Assembly (NCBI GenBank): GCA_027077185.1
Contig: JALTGJ010000444.1
Location: 1-6,614 of the forward strand
DNA: 6,614 bases
Direction of reading: 5' to 3'
Source of the DNA: Spirochaetales bacterium
GTDB taxonomy: Bacteria > Spirochaetota > Spirochaetia > B11-G9
Shown here one piece after another: positions 1 to 5,281 of the stretch. Both the position numbers and the translations under genes were made by a program. Below the pieces are notes generated by a model that worked only from the letters and a program-made list of their open reading frames with translations, did no database searches and had not been told where the DNA came from. Each line of letters starts with the position of its first letter. The first letter of the stretch is position 1.

Positions 1-254
1 GGGTTGAGCCTCATTTCCAGATTATAATGGATAGAGAGGGAGGGCTGGATGTTATTGAAATTAAGGTGGAGGTTTCCAGTGATGTTTTTGCATTTGATGA
101 AATTAGAAGAGTTCAAAAATTTCAGGAAAAAATTAGACAGCACCTTGTTTCAAGCCTTGGTTTACATGCAAAAATTACTCTTGTTGAACCCAAAAGCCTG
201 GGTAGAAGCAGAGGAGCAAAAATTAAAAGGGTTCTTGATAAAAGAACATTGTAG
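1..254 (+). CDS. paaK: PaaK-type phenylacetate/aryl-CoA ligase, C-terminal end (5' partial)
   Basis: The reading frame enters from the left edge (first full codon at base 3) and ends at TAG 252-254, giving the last 83 residues. It reads VEPHFQIIMDREGGLD, then IKVEVSSDVF, a helical stretch, LVEPKSLGRSRGAKIKRV and LDKR. This matches the small C-terminal lid domain of PaaK-family adenylate-forming ligases, where (E)PHYQI-x-DREG-x-LD opens the domain and the lysine-rich RS-x-G-(A)K-x-KRV-x-DKR segment near the end supplies the catalytic lysine. Family members activate phenylacetate or related aryl acids with ATP and CoA in the cytoplasm. In anaerobes they often sit near indolepyruvate:ferredoxin oxidoreductase genes, but whatever lies upstream is outside the window. 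The adenylation domain is not visible, so the acid substrate cannot be judged; the symbol denotes the family only. The TetR gene starts 7 bases downstream, so the two probably form one operon. Confidence 0.85.
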   Translation, partial: VEPHFQIIMDREGGLDVIEIKVEVSSDVFAFDEIRRVQKFQEKIRQHLVSSLGLHAKITLVEPKSLGRSRGAKIKRVLDKRTL

Positions 255-261
255 GAAATAG

Positions 262-888
262 ATGAAATCAACATTTGATAACCTTTCGGAGAAGAAAAGA
301 CAGCGGGTTATTAAAGCATGTATAGATGAGTTTGGTGAAAAGGGTTATTCTTCGGGTTCCATGGATGGTATTATTAGAAGGGCGGGAATTTCCAAGGGTG
401 GTTTATATGAGTATGTTTCTTCCAAGGATGAACTTTTTATTTTTATAGTAGATCATACCTATACCATTCTTTATAATTATTTAAAAAAAAGGGTAGCCGA
501 TGAAATTAGTATTCTCCCCTCAGATCTTCTCGATCGTTTGAAACTAGTATCGGAACTGGCAATAGATTTTTATATTGATCATCCCGAATTTGTATATTTA
601 ATTGTACGAACATCCAGCCTGGCAAATGAAAAAATAGCCCTTGGAGTTCAGGACATCTTTCGAAAACACTTTTTGGAACTTTTTGGAGATGCAGATACTT
701 CAAAACTCAAGTATTCTAAAGAAAGGATACTTGAGCTTGCAATGTGGCTTCTTTTAAAAACACGATTTGATTTTTTGAATGAGATTAAAACGGAAAGAGA
801 TCCTGTAAAAATAAAACAGGATTATATGGATAACTGGGTCTTTTATCTGGGAATAATGAAAAACGGTATTTATCAGTTGGAAAAATAA
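262..888 (+). CDS. TetR/AcrR-family transcriptional regulator
   Basis: This 208-residue cytoplasmic DNA-binding protein has typical TetR length. Residues about 10-58 form the N-terminal three-helix domain: KRQRVIKACIDEFGEKGY leads into the helix-turn-helix SMDGIIRRAGISKGGLYEYV and then SSKDEL, a near-textbook TetR signature. Residues 60-208 are the helical ligand-binding and dimerisation domain, which diverges between members, so the ligand cannot be read. The ATG at 262 is preceded by AGGA at 253-256, 5 bases away; this site overlaps the stop of the CoA-ligase gene. The 7-base gap suggests co-transcription and that the regulator senses an acyl- or aryl-CoA or its free acid and controls the ligase operon. 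That role is inferred from position only. It could also act on the oxidoreductase gene downstream, whose promoter region carries a dyad (949-981). Confidence 0.9.
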   Translation: MKSTFDNLSEKKRQRVIKACIDEFGEKGYSSGSMDGIIRRAGISKGGLYEYVSSKDELFIFIVDHTYTILYNYLKKRVADEISILPSDLLDRLKLVSELAIDFYIDHPEFVYLIVRTSSLANEKIALGVQDIFRKHFLELFGDADTSKLKYSKERILELAMWLLLKTRFDFLNEIKTERDPVKIKQDYMDNWVFYLGIMKNGIYQLEK

Positions 889-932
889 TTTACCGACATT
901 TAAATTCGAACTAAATCATAAAAATTTTAAAA

Positions 933-961
933 TTGCTTTTTTGGAAATTTAGATGTATATA
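933..961 (+). promoter_or_regulatory. Putative sigma-70-type promoter of the oxidoreductase-DUF547 operon
   Basis: TTGCTT (933-938) is followed after 17 bases by TATATA (956-961) in the only gap of useful size upstream of the oxidoreductase. The match is moderate and the region is very AT-rich, so similar matches arise by chance. Transcription would start near 968, leaving a leader of about 24 bases that includes the ribosome binding site. Confidence 0.35.
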
Positions 962-981
962 TTAGTAATAAAGTAATCTAA
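949..981. promoter_or_regulatory. 33-bp imperfect dyad, candidate repressor operator
   Basis: Outer arms TTAGAT (949-954) and ATCTAA (976-981) and inner arms TATTA (960-964) and TAATA (966-970) share the same centre, base 965; between them only one of five base pairs matches. The dyad covers the proposed -10 and touches the AAGGA ribosome binding site at 980-984, a position where a bound repressor would block expression. Size and symmetry suit a TetR-family dimer, and such a gene ends 60 bases upstream. Binding is inferred; AT-rich DNA can yield such symmetry by chance. Confidence 0.35.
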
Positions 982-991
982 GGATGTGCTA

Positions 992-2377
992 ATGGAAAAG
1001 TATGATGTAATTGTAATTGGCGGTGGAGGAGCTGGTATTACAGCTTCGTTTACCTCTGCGGGATTTGGAAAGAAAACCCTTGTTGTAGAATCTAAAAAAA
1101 TGGGTGGTGAATGTACCTGGAGTGGATGTATTCCGAGTAAAGCTCTTATAAATTATGCTTCCCGAGCCGGAATAAGTGGAAAAGTTGATCCTGATATTAT
1201 GAAATCAGTCAGGGAAATACAGGACACTGTTTATAATCATGAGTCTCCTGAAGTTCTTGCAGAAAAAAATATAGATTTTATTAATGGAACTGCACAATTT
1301 ATTAATAGCAGGACAATTGAAGTAAATGATAAAAGGATAGAGAGTTCTAAGTTTATTATTGCAACCGGTACTCATCCCTTTATTCCTCCTTTAAGGGGTA
1401 TTGAAGAAGTTCCCTATTTGACTAATGAAACATTATTTACAGAGACTGCTCTTCCCAAAAGCCTTGTAATACTGGGAGGAGGTCCTATTGGTGTGGAAAT
1501 GGGGCAGGCTATGAACAGACTTGGAGTAAAGGTTACTATTATTGAACAGAGCCGGCTGATACTTTCCAGAGATGAGTATGAATTCAGGGAAAAAATCCAG
1601 AGTATTCTTGAACAGGAAGGTGTAACTGTAATTTCTGAAACAAGAGCTTCGGGTCTGGAAAAAACAAATAGAGGTATAAAGCTTATTGCAGACAGAAATG
1701 GGGATAAAATTGCAGTTGAAGCTGAGAAAATTCTAATATCTGTTGGAAGAAGAGCTAATATTGATAAATTAAATTTGCATAAGGCCGGGATTGATACCTT
1801 TAAGGGGGGAATAAAGGTAAATAAATATCTTCAAAGTTCCAATTCCAGGGTTTTTGCAGCAGGAGATGTTGCCGGACCATTTCTTTTTTCCCATATGGCG
1901 GAATACCAGGGTAAGACTGCTGCACTGAATGCTATTTTACCCTGGAAGAGTAAAGTAAATTACAAACATGTGGCATGGACTACTTTTACCGATCCTGAAA
2001 TGTCCCGGGCTGGTCTGACAGAAAGTGAAGCGAAAGAAAAATACGGTAAGATTAGAGTTTATACGTATAATTTTGAAGATTTGGATAGAACAAGGACTCA
2101 TCCAGATGAGACTGGTCTACTGAAAATTATTTGCAATAGAAAGTTCAAAATTCTGGGTGCTTCTATAGTTGGACCCCGGGCTGGTGAGCTTATAGGCGAA
2201 ATTCAGATAATGAAAACCCTTGGGATAGCCCTGTTTAAAGCAGTTAATGTAATTCATCCTTATCCCACCTATGGTGACATTATACGTCAGATTGCAAAAC
2301 AGGCATACATGGATAAGGTAATGGATAATCCTGTAATTAAAATTGTATCCGCTTTAAAAAAAGGAGATTCAAAATGA
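992..2377 (+). CDS. FAD-dependent pyridine nucleotide-disulfide oxidoreductase, HPYPT subgroup (often annotated 'mercuric reductase')
   Basis: This 461-residue class I flavoprotein disulfide reductase family member is probably cytoplasmic. In order: FAD-binding GGGGAG (residues 10-15); redox-active pair Cys41 and Cys46 in GGECTWSGCIPSKAL; ATGTHP (125-130); NAD(P)-binding GGGPIGVEMG (162-171) with Glu185 closing the second strand; FAD-binding AAGDVAG (289-295); and the dimerisation domain from about 325. True mercuric reductase is unlikely because there is no N-terminal heavy-metal domain and no C-terminal vicinal Cys pair. In the HPYPT segment (422-426) Tyr replaces the histidine that acts as catalytic base in dihydrolipoamide dehydrogenase and glutathione reductase. 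HPYPT is typical of enzymes often linked or fused to TVP38-type membrane proteins. The substrate is unknown. I chose ATG 992 because AAGGA at 980-984 lies 7 bases upstream; the in-frame GTG at 986 is too close to it. The stop overlaps the DUF547 start. Confidence 0.88.
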   Translation: MEKYDVIVIGGGGAGITASFTSAGFGKKTLVVESKKMGGECTWSGCIPSKALINYASRAGISGKVDPDIMKSVREIQDTVYNHESPEVLAEKNIDFINGTAQFINSRTIEVNDKRIESSKFIIATGTHPFIPPLRGIEEVPYLTNETLFTETALPKSLVILGGGPIGVEMGQAMNRLGVKVTIIEQSRLILSRDEYEFREKIQSILEQEGVTVISETRASGLEKTNRGIKLIADRNGDKIAVEAEKILISVGRRANIDKLNLHKAGIDTFKGGIKVNKYLQSSNSRVFAAGDVAGPFLFSHMAEYQGKTAALNAILPWKSKVNYKHVAWTTFTDPEMSRAGLTESEAKEKYGKIRVYTYNFEDLDRTRTHPDETGLLKIICNRKFKILGASIVGPRAGELIGEIQIMKTLGIALFKAVNVIHPYPTYGDIIRQIAKQAYMDKVMDNPVIKIVSALKKGDSK

Positions 2378-3177
2378 GGAAATTTTTATTAAGTATTATT
2401 TTTTTTAGTATAGTATCCATAACAATATTTGCTGCAGAGAGTCCGACTGTATATTTTACAAAGTATAATAATTCCAGTAAAGTTGTATTGGATCATAGTG
2501 TTTTTGGCAGGTTTCTTTCTTTATATCTTGATAATAATCATCCTTCAGGCATAAACAGGTTTGACTATAAGAGAGTAAGTTCTTCAGATAAGAATCAACT
2601 GAAGGCATATCTGGATTATATGTCAAAGCTTAAGGTTACAAGTCTTAACAGGAATGAACAGATGGCTTATTGGATAAATCTATATAATGCTCTTACCATT
2701 AAAGTAATTCTTGACAATTATCCTTTGACCAGTATTAGAAAAATTTCATCCGGATTATTTTCTCCTGGACCATGGAAGCTTAAGCTTATAACAGTTGAGG
2801 GCTTTAATCTTACTCTTAATCAGATTGAACATGAAATTTTAAGACCTATATGGAAAGATAAACGAATACATTACTCTGTCAATTGTGCTAGTATTGGCTG
2901 TCCTAATCTGCTTGCTACCCCATTTACCGGAGCTAATGTAGATAATCAGCTTGATTTTGCAGCAAGAGCTTATATTCAGCATCCCCGGGGACTTACAATT
3001 GATAACAAAACATTAAGATTGTCCAGTATTTATAAGTGGTATGCCGATGATTTTGGAACCAGAGCACAGCTGCTGAATCATCTTGCAGAATTTTCTTCAG
3101 AATCTGTAAAGCAGACAATTAAAAACTGGACAGGCTCTATTAAGTACACATATGACTGGAATCTAAACGAACCATAG
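2374..3177 (+). CDS. Secreted DUF547-domain protein
   Basis: This 267-residue protein of unknown function has a signal peptide at residues 1-20: MRK, a hydrophobic core FLLSIIFFSIVSITIF, and likely cleavage after IFA before AESP. There is no lipobox Cys, so it should be periplasmic. Residues about 60-205 carry the DUF547 hallmarks: NEQMAYWINLYNALTIK (94-110), NYPLTSIRKI, IEHEILRP (151-158) and SVNCASIGCPNL (168-179). The last contains the family's two conserved cysteines, 171 and 176, five apart. Its ATG overlaps the oxidoreductase stop (ATGA at 2374-2377), with AAAGGAGA just upstream, so translation is coupled. DUF547 genes recur beside HPYPT-type flavoprotein reductases in other bacteria as I recall, so the Cys pair may be a redox partner or substrate across the membrane. 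This is inference; the biochemical role is not established. Confidence 0.88.
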   Translation: MRKFLLSIIFFSIVSITIFAAESPTVYFTKYNNSSKVVLDHSVFGRFLSLYLDNNHPSGINRFDYKRVSSSDKNQLKAYLDYMSKLKVTSLNRNEQMAYWINLYNALTIKVILDNYPLTSIRKISSGLFSPGPWKLKLITVEGFNLTLNQIEHEILRPIWKDKRIHYSVNCASIGCPNLLATPFTGANVDNQLDFAARAYIQHPRGLTIDNKTLRLSSIYKWYADDFGTRAQLLNHLAEFSSESVKQTIKNWTGSIKYTYDWNLNEP

Positions 3178-3183
3178 TATATT

Positions 3184-4134
3184 TTATTTTTTACTTAGTT
3201 CCAGAACCTTTTCAGCTGTGAAGTTATCTGTTATTAAAATATTAAAGAAATGGCCGTTAAGTGCTCCCAGGATTGCTTCGGCCTTTCTTTGATCCCCAGC
3301 AATGGCAACTCTGTTTGCCACATCTTTTAAATCATCCGGATTATTACCTATTAAGCGTTTATTTATACTTATATCAAGCACCTTCCCTTCTATATCATAA
3401 TGTACACCAAGATAGTCGCCTACGGCTCCGGTTTTTTTTATCTCAGCCCATTCCTTGTCTGTAATATATCCTGTTTCCTTTAAGGTGTATAAACCTTTCT
3501 TTGTGCTTCCCAGTCCGGTAAAAGTAAAGTCTGATTTTTTTGCATACTGGAGTGTATGCTGTATTACTTTTTCCTTTTTCATGGCTTCACTGAGCATTTG
3601 GTTTTCTACAATAAAGGGAACATGCAGATACTGGCATGGGCATCCCAGTTTCTCACTTAACAATCTGGAAAGGAGGGGACCGTCTTTTATAAGGCCTTCA
3701 TGCCCTGTTGCACCGGTAATCTGAACAAGTTCTATATTAAGGGGCCTGTAGGGTATATTTTCAATCATTTCGTGAATTGCTTTTCCCCAGGCAAGACCGA
3801 CTATCATCCCTGGTTTAATTTTTTCTTTAAAGTATTTGGCAGCAAAGAACCCCAGTGTCCTAAGCATTGTTTCATAACTTGAATCTGTACATGCAGGAAT
3901 ATATACCTTTTTTATCTGGGGAAATGTTTTTTTAAATTTTTCTTCCAGCTCAGAATCCCTCCAGGGGTAGTTTATTTTTATGTCAACAATACCCTTTGTT
4001 CTTGCTTCTGTCATAAGTCGGGATATGGCAGATCTGTTTATCCCTGTTTCTTCTGAAATTTCCTGCTGATTTTTTCCTTCTCCGTAGTACATCTGTGCAA
4101 TTAGGGCAAGTAAAGCATATTTTTTAATATCCAT
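3184..4134 (-). CDS. SorC/DeoR-family (LsrR-like) sugar-responsive transcriptional regulator
   Basis: This 316-residue protein matches the family's usual length. Residues about 6-52 hold an N-terminal helix-turn-helix, with NQQEISEETGINRSAISRLM (22-41) as the core. From about residue 58 it has the SorC sugar-phosphate-binding domain: GLAWGKAI (113-120) matches the family's GxxWG effector-loop segment, QITGAT (138-143) and GAVGD (236-240) follow, and RVAIAGDQRKAEAILGAL (275-292) is the conserved C-terminal signature ending in NILITD. Such proteins are oligomeric and usually released from DNA by a phosphorylated sugar. It is divergent from the aldolase-binding protein-mtnA operon and probably controls it and itself, the effector being a pathway phospho-sugar. 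The ATG at 4134 has an in-frame TAA four codons upstream, which rules out a longer form; AAAAGGA lies about 12 bases upstream, a long spacing. It converges on the DUF547 gene. Confidence 0.9.
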   Translation of the reverse strand: MDIKKYALLALIAQMYYGEGKNQQEISEETGINRSAISRLMTEARTKGIVDIKINYPWRDSELEEKFKKTFPQIKKVYIPACTDSSYETMLRTLGFFAAKYFKEKIKPGMIVGLAWGKAIHEMIENIPYRPLNIELVQITGATGHEGLIKDGPLLSRLLSEKLGCPCQYLHVPFIVENQMLSEAMKKEKVIQHTLQYAKKSDFTFTGLGSTKKGLYTLKETGYITDKEWAEIKKTGAVGDYLGVHYDIEGKVLDISINKRLIGNNPDDLKDVANRVAIAGDQRKAEAILGALNGHFFNILITDNFTAEKVLELSKK

Positions 4135-4169
4135 AGATATGTATTATCCTTTTTATTCCTGTTGTATAT

Positions 4170-4198
4170 ATAGTACCACGGAACTAATAAGCTTGCAA
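4170..4198 (-). promoter_or_regulatory. Promoter of the SorC-family regulator gene
   Basis: On the minus strand TTGCAA (4198-4193) is followed by exactly 17 bases and TACTAT (4175-4170). Transcription would begin near 4163, giving a leader of about 28 bases before the ATG at 4134. Both hexamers are close to the sigma-70 consensus with ideal spacing. The -35 lies beside the TGTG/CACA motif cluster at 4206-4237, so autoregulation is plausible. Confidence 0.6.
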
Positions 4199-4205
4199 GA
4201 GAAAA

Positions 4206-4237
4206 TGTGTAAAAAAATATATCACAATTGTGTGAAA
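4206..4237. promoter_or_regulatory. TGTGTAAAA-type motif cluster, candidate auxiliary operator
   Basis: Two direct copies of a TGTGT(A/G)AAA motif sit at 4206-4214 and 4229-4237, starting 23 bases apart. A perfect 10-base palindrome CACAATTGTG (4223-4232) overlaps the second. The same motif recurs as inverted half-sites over the rightward promoter (4287-4309) and as TGTGT at 4275-4279. Repetition of one word only in this divergent gap suggests several binding sites for the adjacent SorC regulator, possibly with looping. Binding is inferred. Confidence 0.4.
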
Positions 4238-4260
4238 AAAAGACGAAAAAAAAGTAAAAA
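4235..4260 (+). promoter_or_regulatory. Phased A-tracts upstream of the aldolase promoter (UP-element-like)
   Basis: Three A-tracts of 7, 8 and 5 bases (4235-4241, 4246-4253, 4256-4260) end six bases before the -35 hexamer, with centres about one helical turn apart. Such tracts bend DNA and can contact the RNA polymerase alpha subunit, raising promoter strength. The window is A-rich overall, so the functional reading is tentative. Confidence 0.4.
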
Positions 4261-4266
4261 TATTTC

Positions 4267-4295
4267 TTGACAAATGTGTCATATGGTTTTACACT
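4267..4295 (+). promoter_or_regulatory. Promoter of the aldolase-binding protein-mtnA operon
   Basis: A perfect TTGACA (4267-4272) is followed by exactly 17 bases and TACACT (4290-4295), four of six matches to TATAAT. Predicted start is near 4302, giving a leader of about 40 bases to the ATG at 4343. It is the strongest promoter match in the window and is overlapped by the operator at 4287-4309. Confidence 0.7.
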
Positions 4296-4309
4296 AAAAA
4301 TGCGTAAAA
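4287..4309. promoter_or_regulatory. Inverted-repeat operator over the -10 and start site
   Basis: Arms TTTTACAC (4287-4294) and GCGTAAAA (4302-4309) are inverted repeats matching at 7 of 8 positions with a 7-base spacer. The left arm covers the -10 hexamer and the right arm the predicted start of transcription, a classic place for a repressor. The arm reads GTGTAAAA or GCGTAAAA, the same word as at 4206-4214. The divergent SorC-family regulator is the obvious candidate ligand; this is inferred from position. Confidence 0.5.
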
Positions 4310-4342
4310 ATTAGAAAGAAAAATATGATTTTTGGAGGATAT

Positions 4343-5209
4343 ATGTTTGATCATGCTGGATGGGGAAAGAAAAGAAGATTAAGTCAGATTGTAGCAAAAG
4401 ATGGTCATGCTTTAATGCTTGCGATCGATCATGGATATTTTATGGGTGCAACCCATGGTATGGAGAAACCTGCAGAAGCAATTAAAAATCTTCTTCCTCA
4501 TGTGGACTCCCTAATGCTGAGCCCGGGTATATTGAGGACCGATGTGGCACCGGATTTTGGTAAGGGAATAGTACTTAGAGCTTCCGGAGGGAATACTATT
4601 CTGGACAGCGATATAGACAATGAAGAAATAATACTGACAGCTGAAGAAGCGGTAAAAATGAATACTTCCGGAGTGGCTGTTTCAATATTTGTCGGTTCCG
4701 AATATTCACATCAGACAATTATGAACCTTGCAGATATGGTAAATGAAGCGTCTGCTTTTGAACTCCCTGTTTTGGGTGTAACAGCAGTTGGAAAGGCTTT
4801 GGCAGATAAGAAAGAGAAAAGATATTTGACTCATGCTTCCCGGCTTGCAGCGGAGTTGGGTGCAGATATAGTAAAAACATACTACTGTGACGGCTTTGCC
4901 GAGGTTGTGGCAAAATGTACAGCTCCTATTGTAGTAGCAGGGGGGCCTAAACTGGATACATATAAGGATGTCCTTACACTTTGTTATAACGCCATAAATG
5001 ACGGGGCTATTGGAGTTGATATGGGTAGAAATATCTGGCAGTCAGAATATCCTGCAGCAATAATACAGGGTGTAAACAAGATCATTCACAGCAATTTTAG
5101 TGTAAAGGAAGCTCTGGGGCTTGTTGAAAGTCTTAGTAATGAAACAACAAAAAGAAGAGAACTTTTTGAGGTTACAAAACGGGATATAGCTGATTCAAAT
5201 ATTCATTAG
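4343..5209 (+). CDS. LsrF/DhnA-type class I aldolase (DeoC/LacD/FbaB superfamily)
   Basis: This 288-residue cytoplasmic TIM-barrel aldolase has these motifs (numbered from the ATG at 4343): MLAIDHGYFMG (25-35), SPGILRTDVAP (60-70), VLRASGGNTIL (77-87), VGSEYSHQ (117-124), IVKTYY (176-181) with Lys178 as the expected Schiff-base lysine, VVAGGPKL (197-204) and GVDMGRNIWQS (224-234), the C-terminal phosphate-binding segment. DHGYF-G, GSEY-HQ and GVDMGRNI-QS resemble E. coli LsrF, which acts on an AI-2 breakdown product with CoA, but the wider family includes fructose-bisphosphate and other aldolases, so the substrate is open. Beside a binding protein and MtnA it may cleave a 5-substituted ribulose-1-phosphate. 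GGAGG at 4334-4338 decides the ATG at 4343, four bases later; an in-frame ATG at 4325 would add six residues but has only a poor upstream site and places GGAGG inside the gene. Confidence 0.88.
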   Translation: MFDHAGWGKKRRLSQIVAKDGHALMLAIDHGYFMGATHGMEKPAEAIKNLLPHVDSLMLSPGILRTDVAPDFGKGIVLRASGGNTILDSDIDNEEIILTAEEAVKMNTSGVAVSIFVGSEYSHQTIMNLADMVNEASAFELPVLGVTAVGKALADKKEKRYLTHASRLAAELGADIVKTYYCDGFAEVVAKCTAPIVVAGGPKLDTYKDVLTLCYNAINDGAIGVDMGRNIWQSEYPAAIIQGVNKIIHSNFSVKEALGLVESLSNETTKRRELFEVTKRDIADSNIH

Positions 5210-5241
5210 AGCTGAAAAAGAAACATTTTATTTGTAAATCC

Positions 5242-5258
5242 CATCCATTTGATGGATG
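5242..5258 (+). other. Short perfect hairpin ahead of the binding-protein ribosome binding site
   Basis: CATCCAT (5242-5248), loop TTG, then ATGGATG (5252-5258) form a perfect 7-bp stem in the gap between aldolase and binding protein, 10 bases before AGGAGG. No T-run follows, so it is not an intrinsic terminator. It could mark an mRNA processing or stabilising point that raises binding-protein output; this is inference. Confidence 0.4.
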
Positions 5259-5281
5259 AGAAAATATTAGGAGGATTTTAT

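Noticed and set aside
49..261. Alternative frame overlapping the CoA-ligase end
   Set aside because: The ligase frame carries clear family motifs; this one reads as an unrelated Lys/Leu-rich shadow.
992..2377. Calling the flavoprotein a mercuric reductase (merA)
   Set aside because: It has no heavy-metal-associated N-terminal domain, no C-terminal vicinal cysteines, and no mer genes nearby; only general family similarity supports that name.
3155..3205. CTGGAA/TTCCAG inverted repeat spanning the convergent gene ends as a bidirectional terminator
   Set aside because: Arms are only six bases with a loop of about 40 bases; it is unlikely to fold as an intrinsic terminator.
3261..3882. Plus-strand open frames opposite the SorC-family regulator (3261-3464, 3455-3724, 3700-3882)
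   Set aside because: They lie antisense within a well-supported gene, lack ribosome sites and show no recognisable protein features.
4280..4285. CATATG palindrome within the aldolase promoter spacer as an operator
   Set aside because: It is only six bases and does not extend symmetrically; the repeat at 4287-4309 is better supported.
4325..4342. ATG at 4325 as the start of the aldolase
   Set aside because: It has only a poor upstream ribosome site and lies about 23 bases from the predicted transcript start; GGAGG at 4334-4338 points to the ATG at 4343.
5249..5281. TTG at 5249 as the start of the binding protein
   Set aside because: It would add 11 residues before an already complete signal peptide, lies in a hairpin loop, and the AGGAGG at 5269-5274 serves the ATG at 5282.
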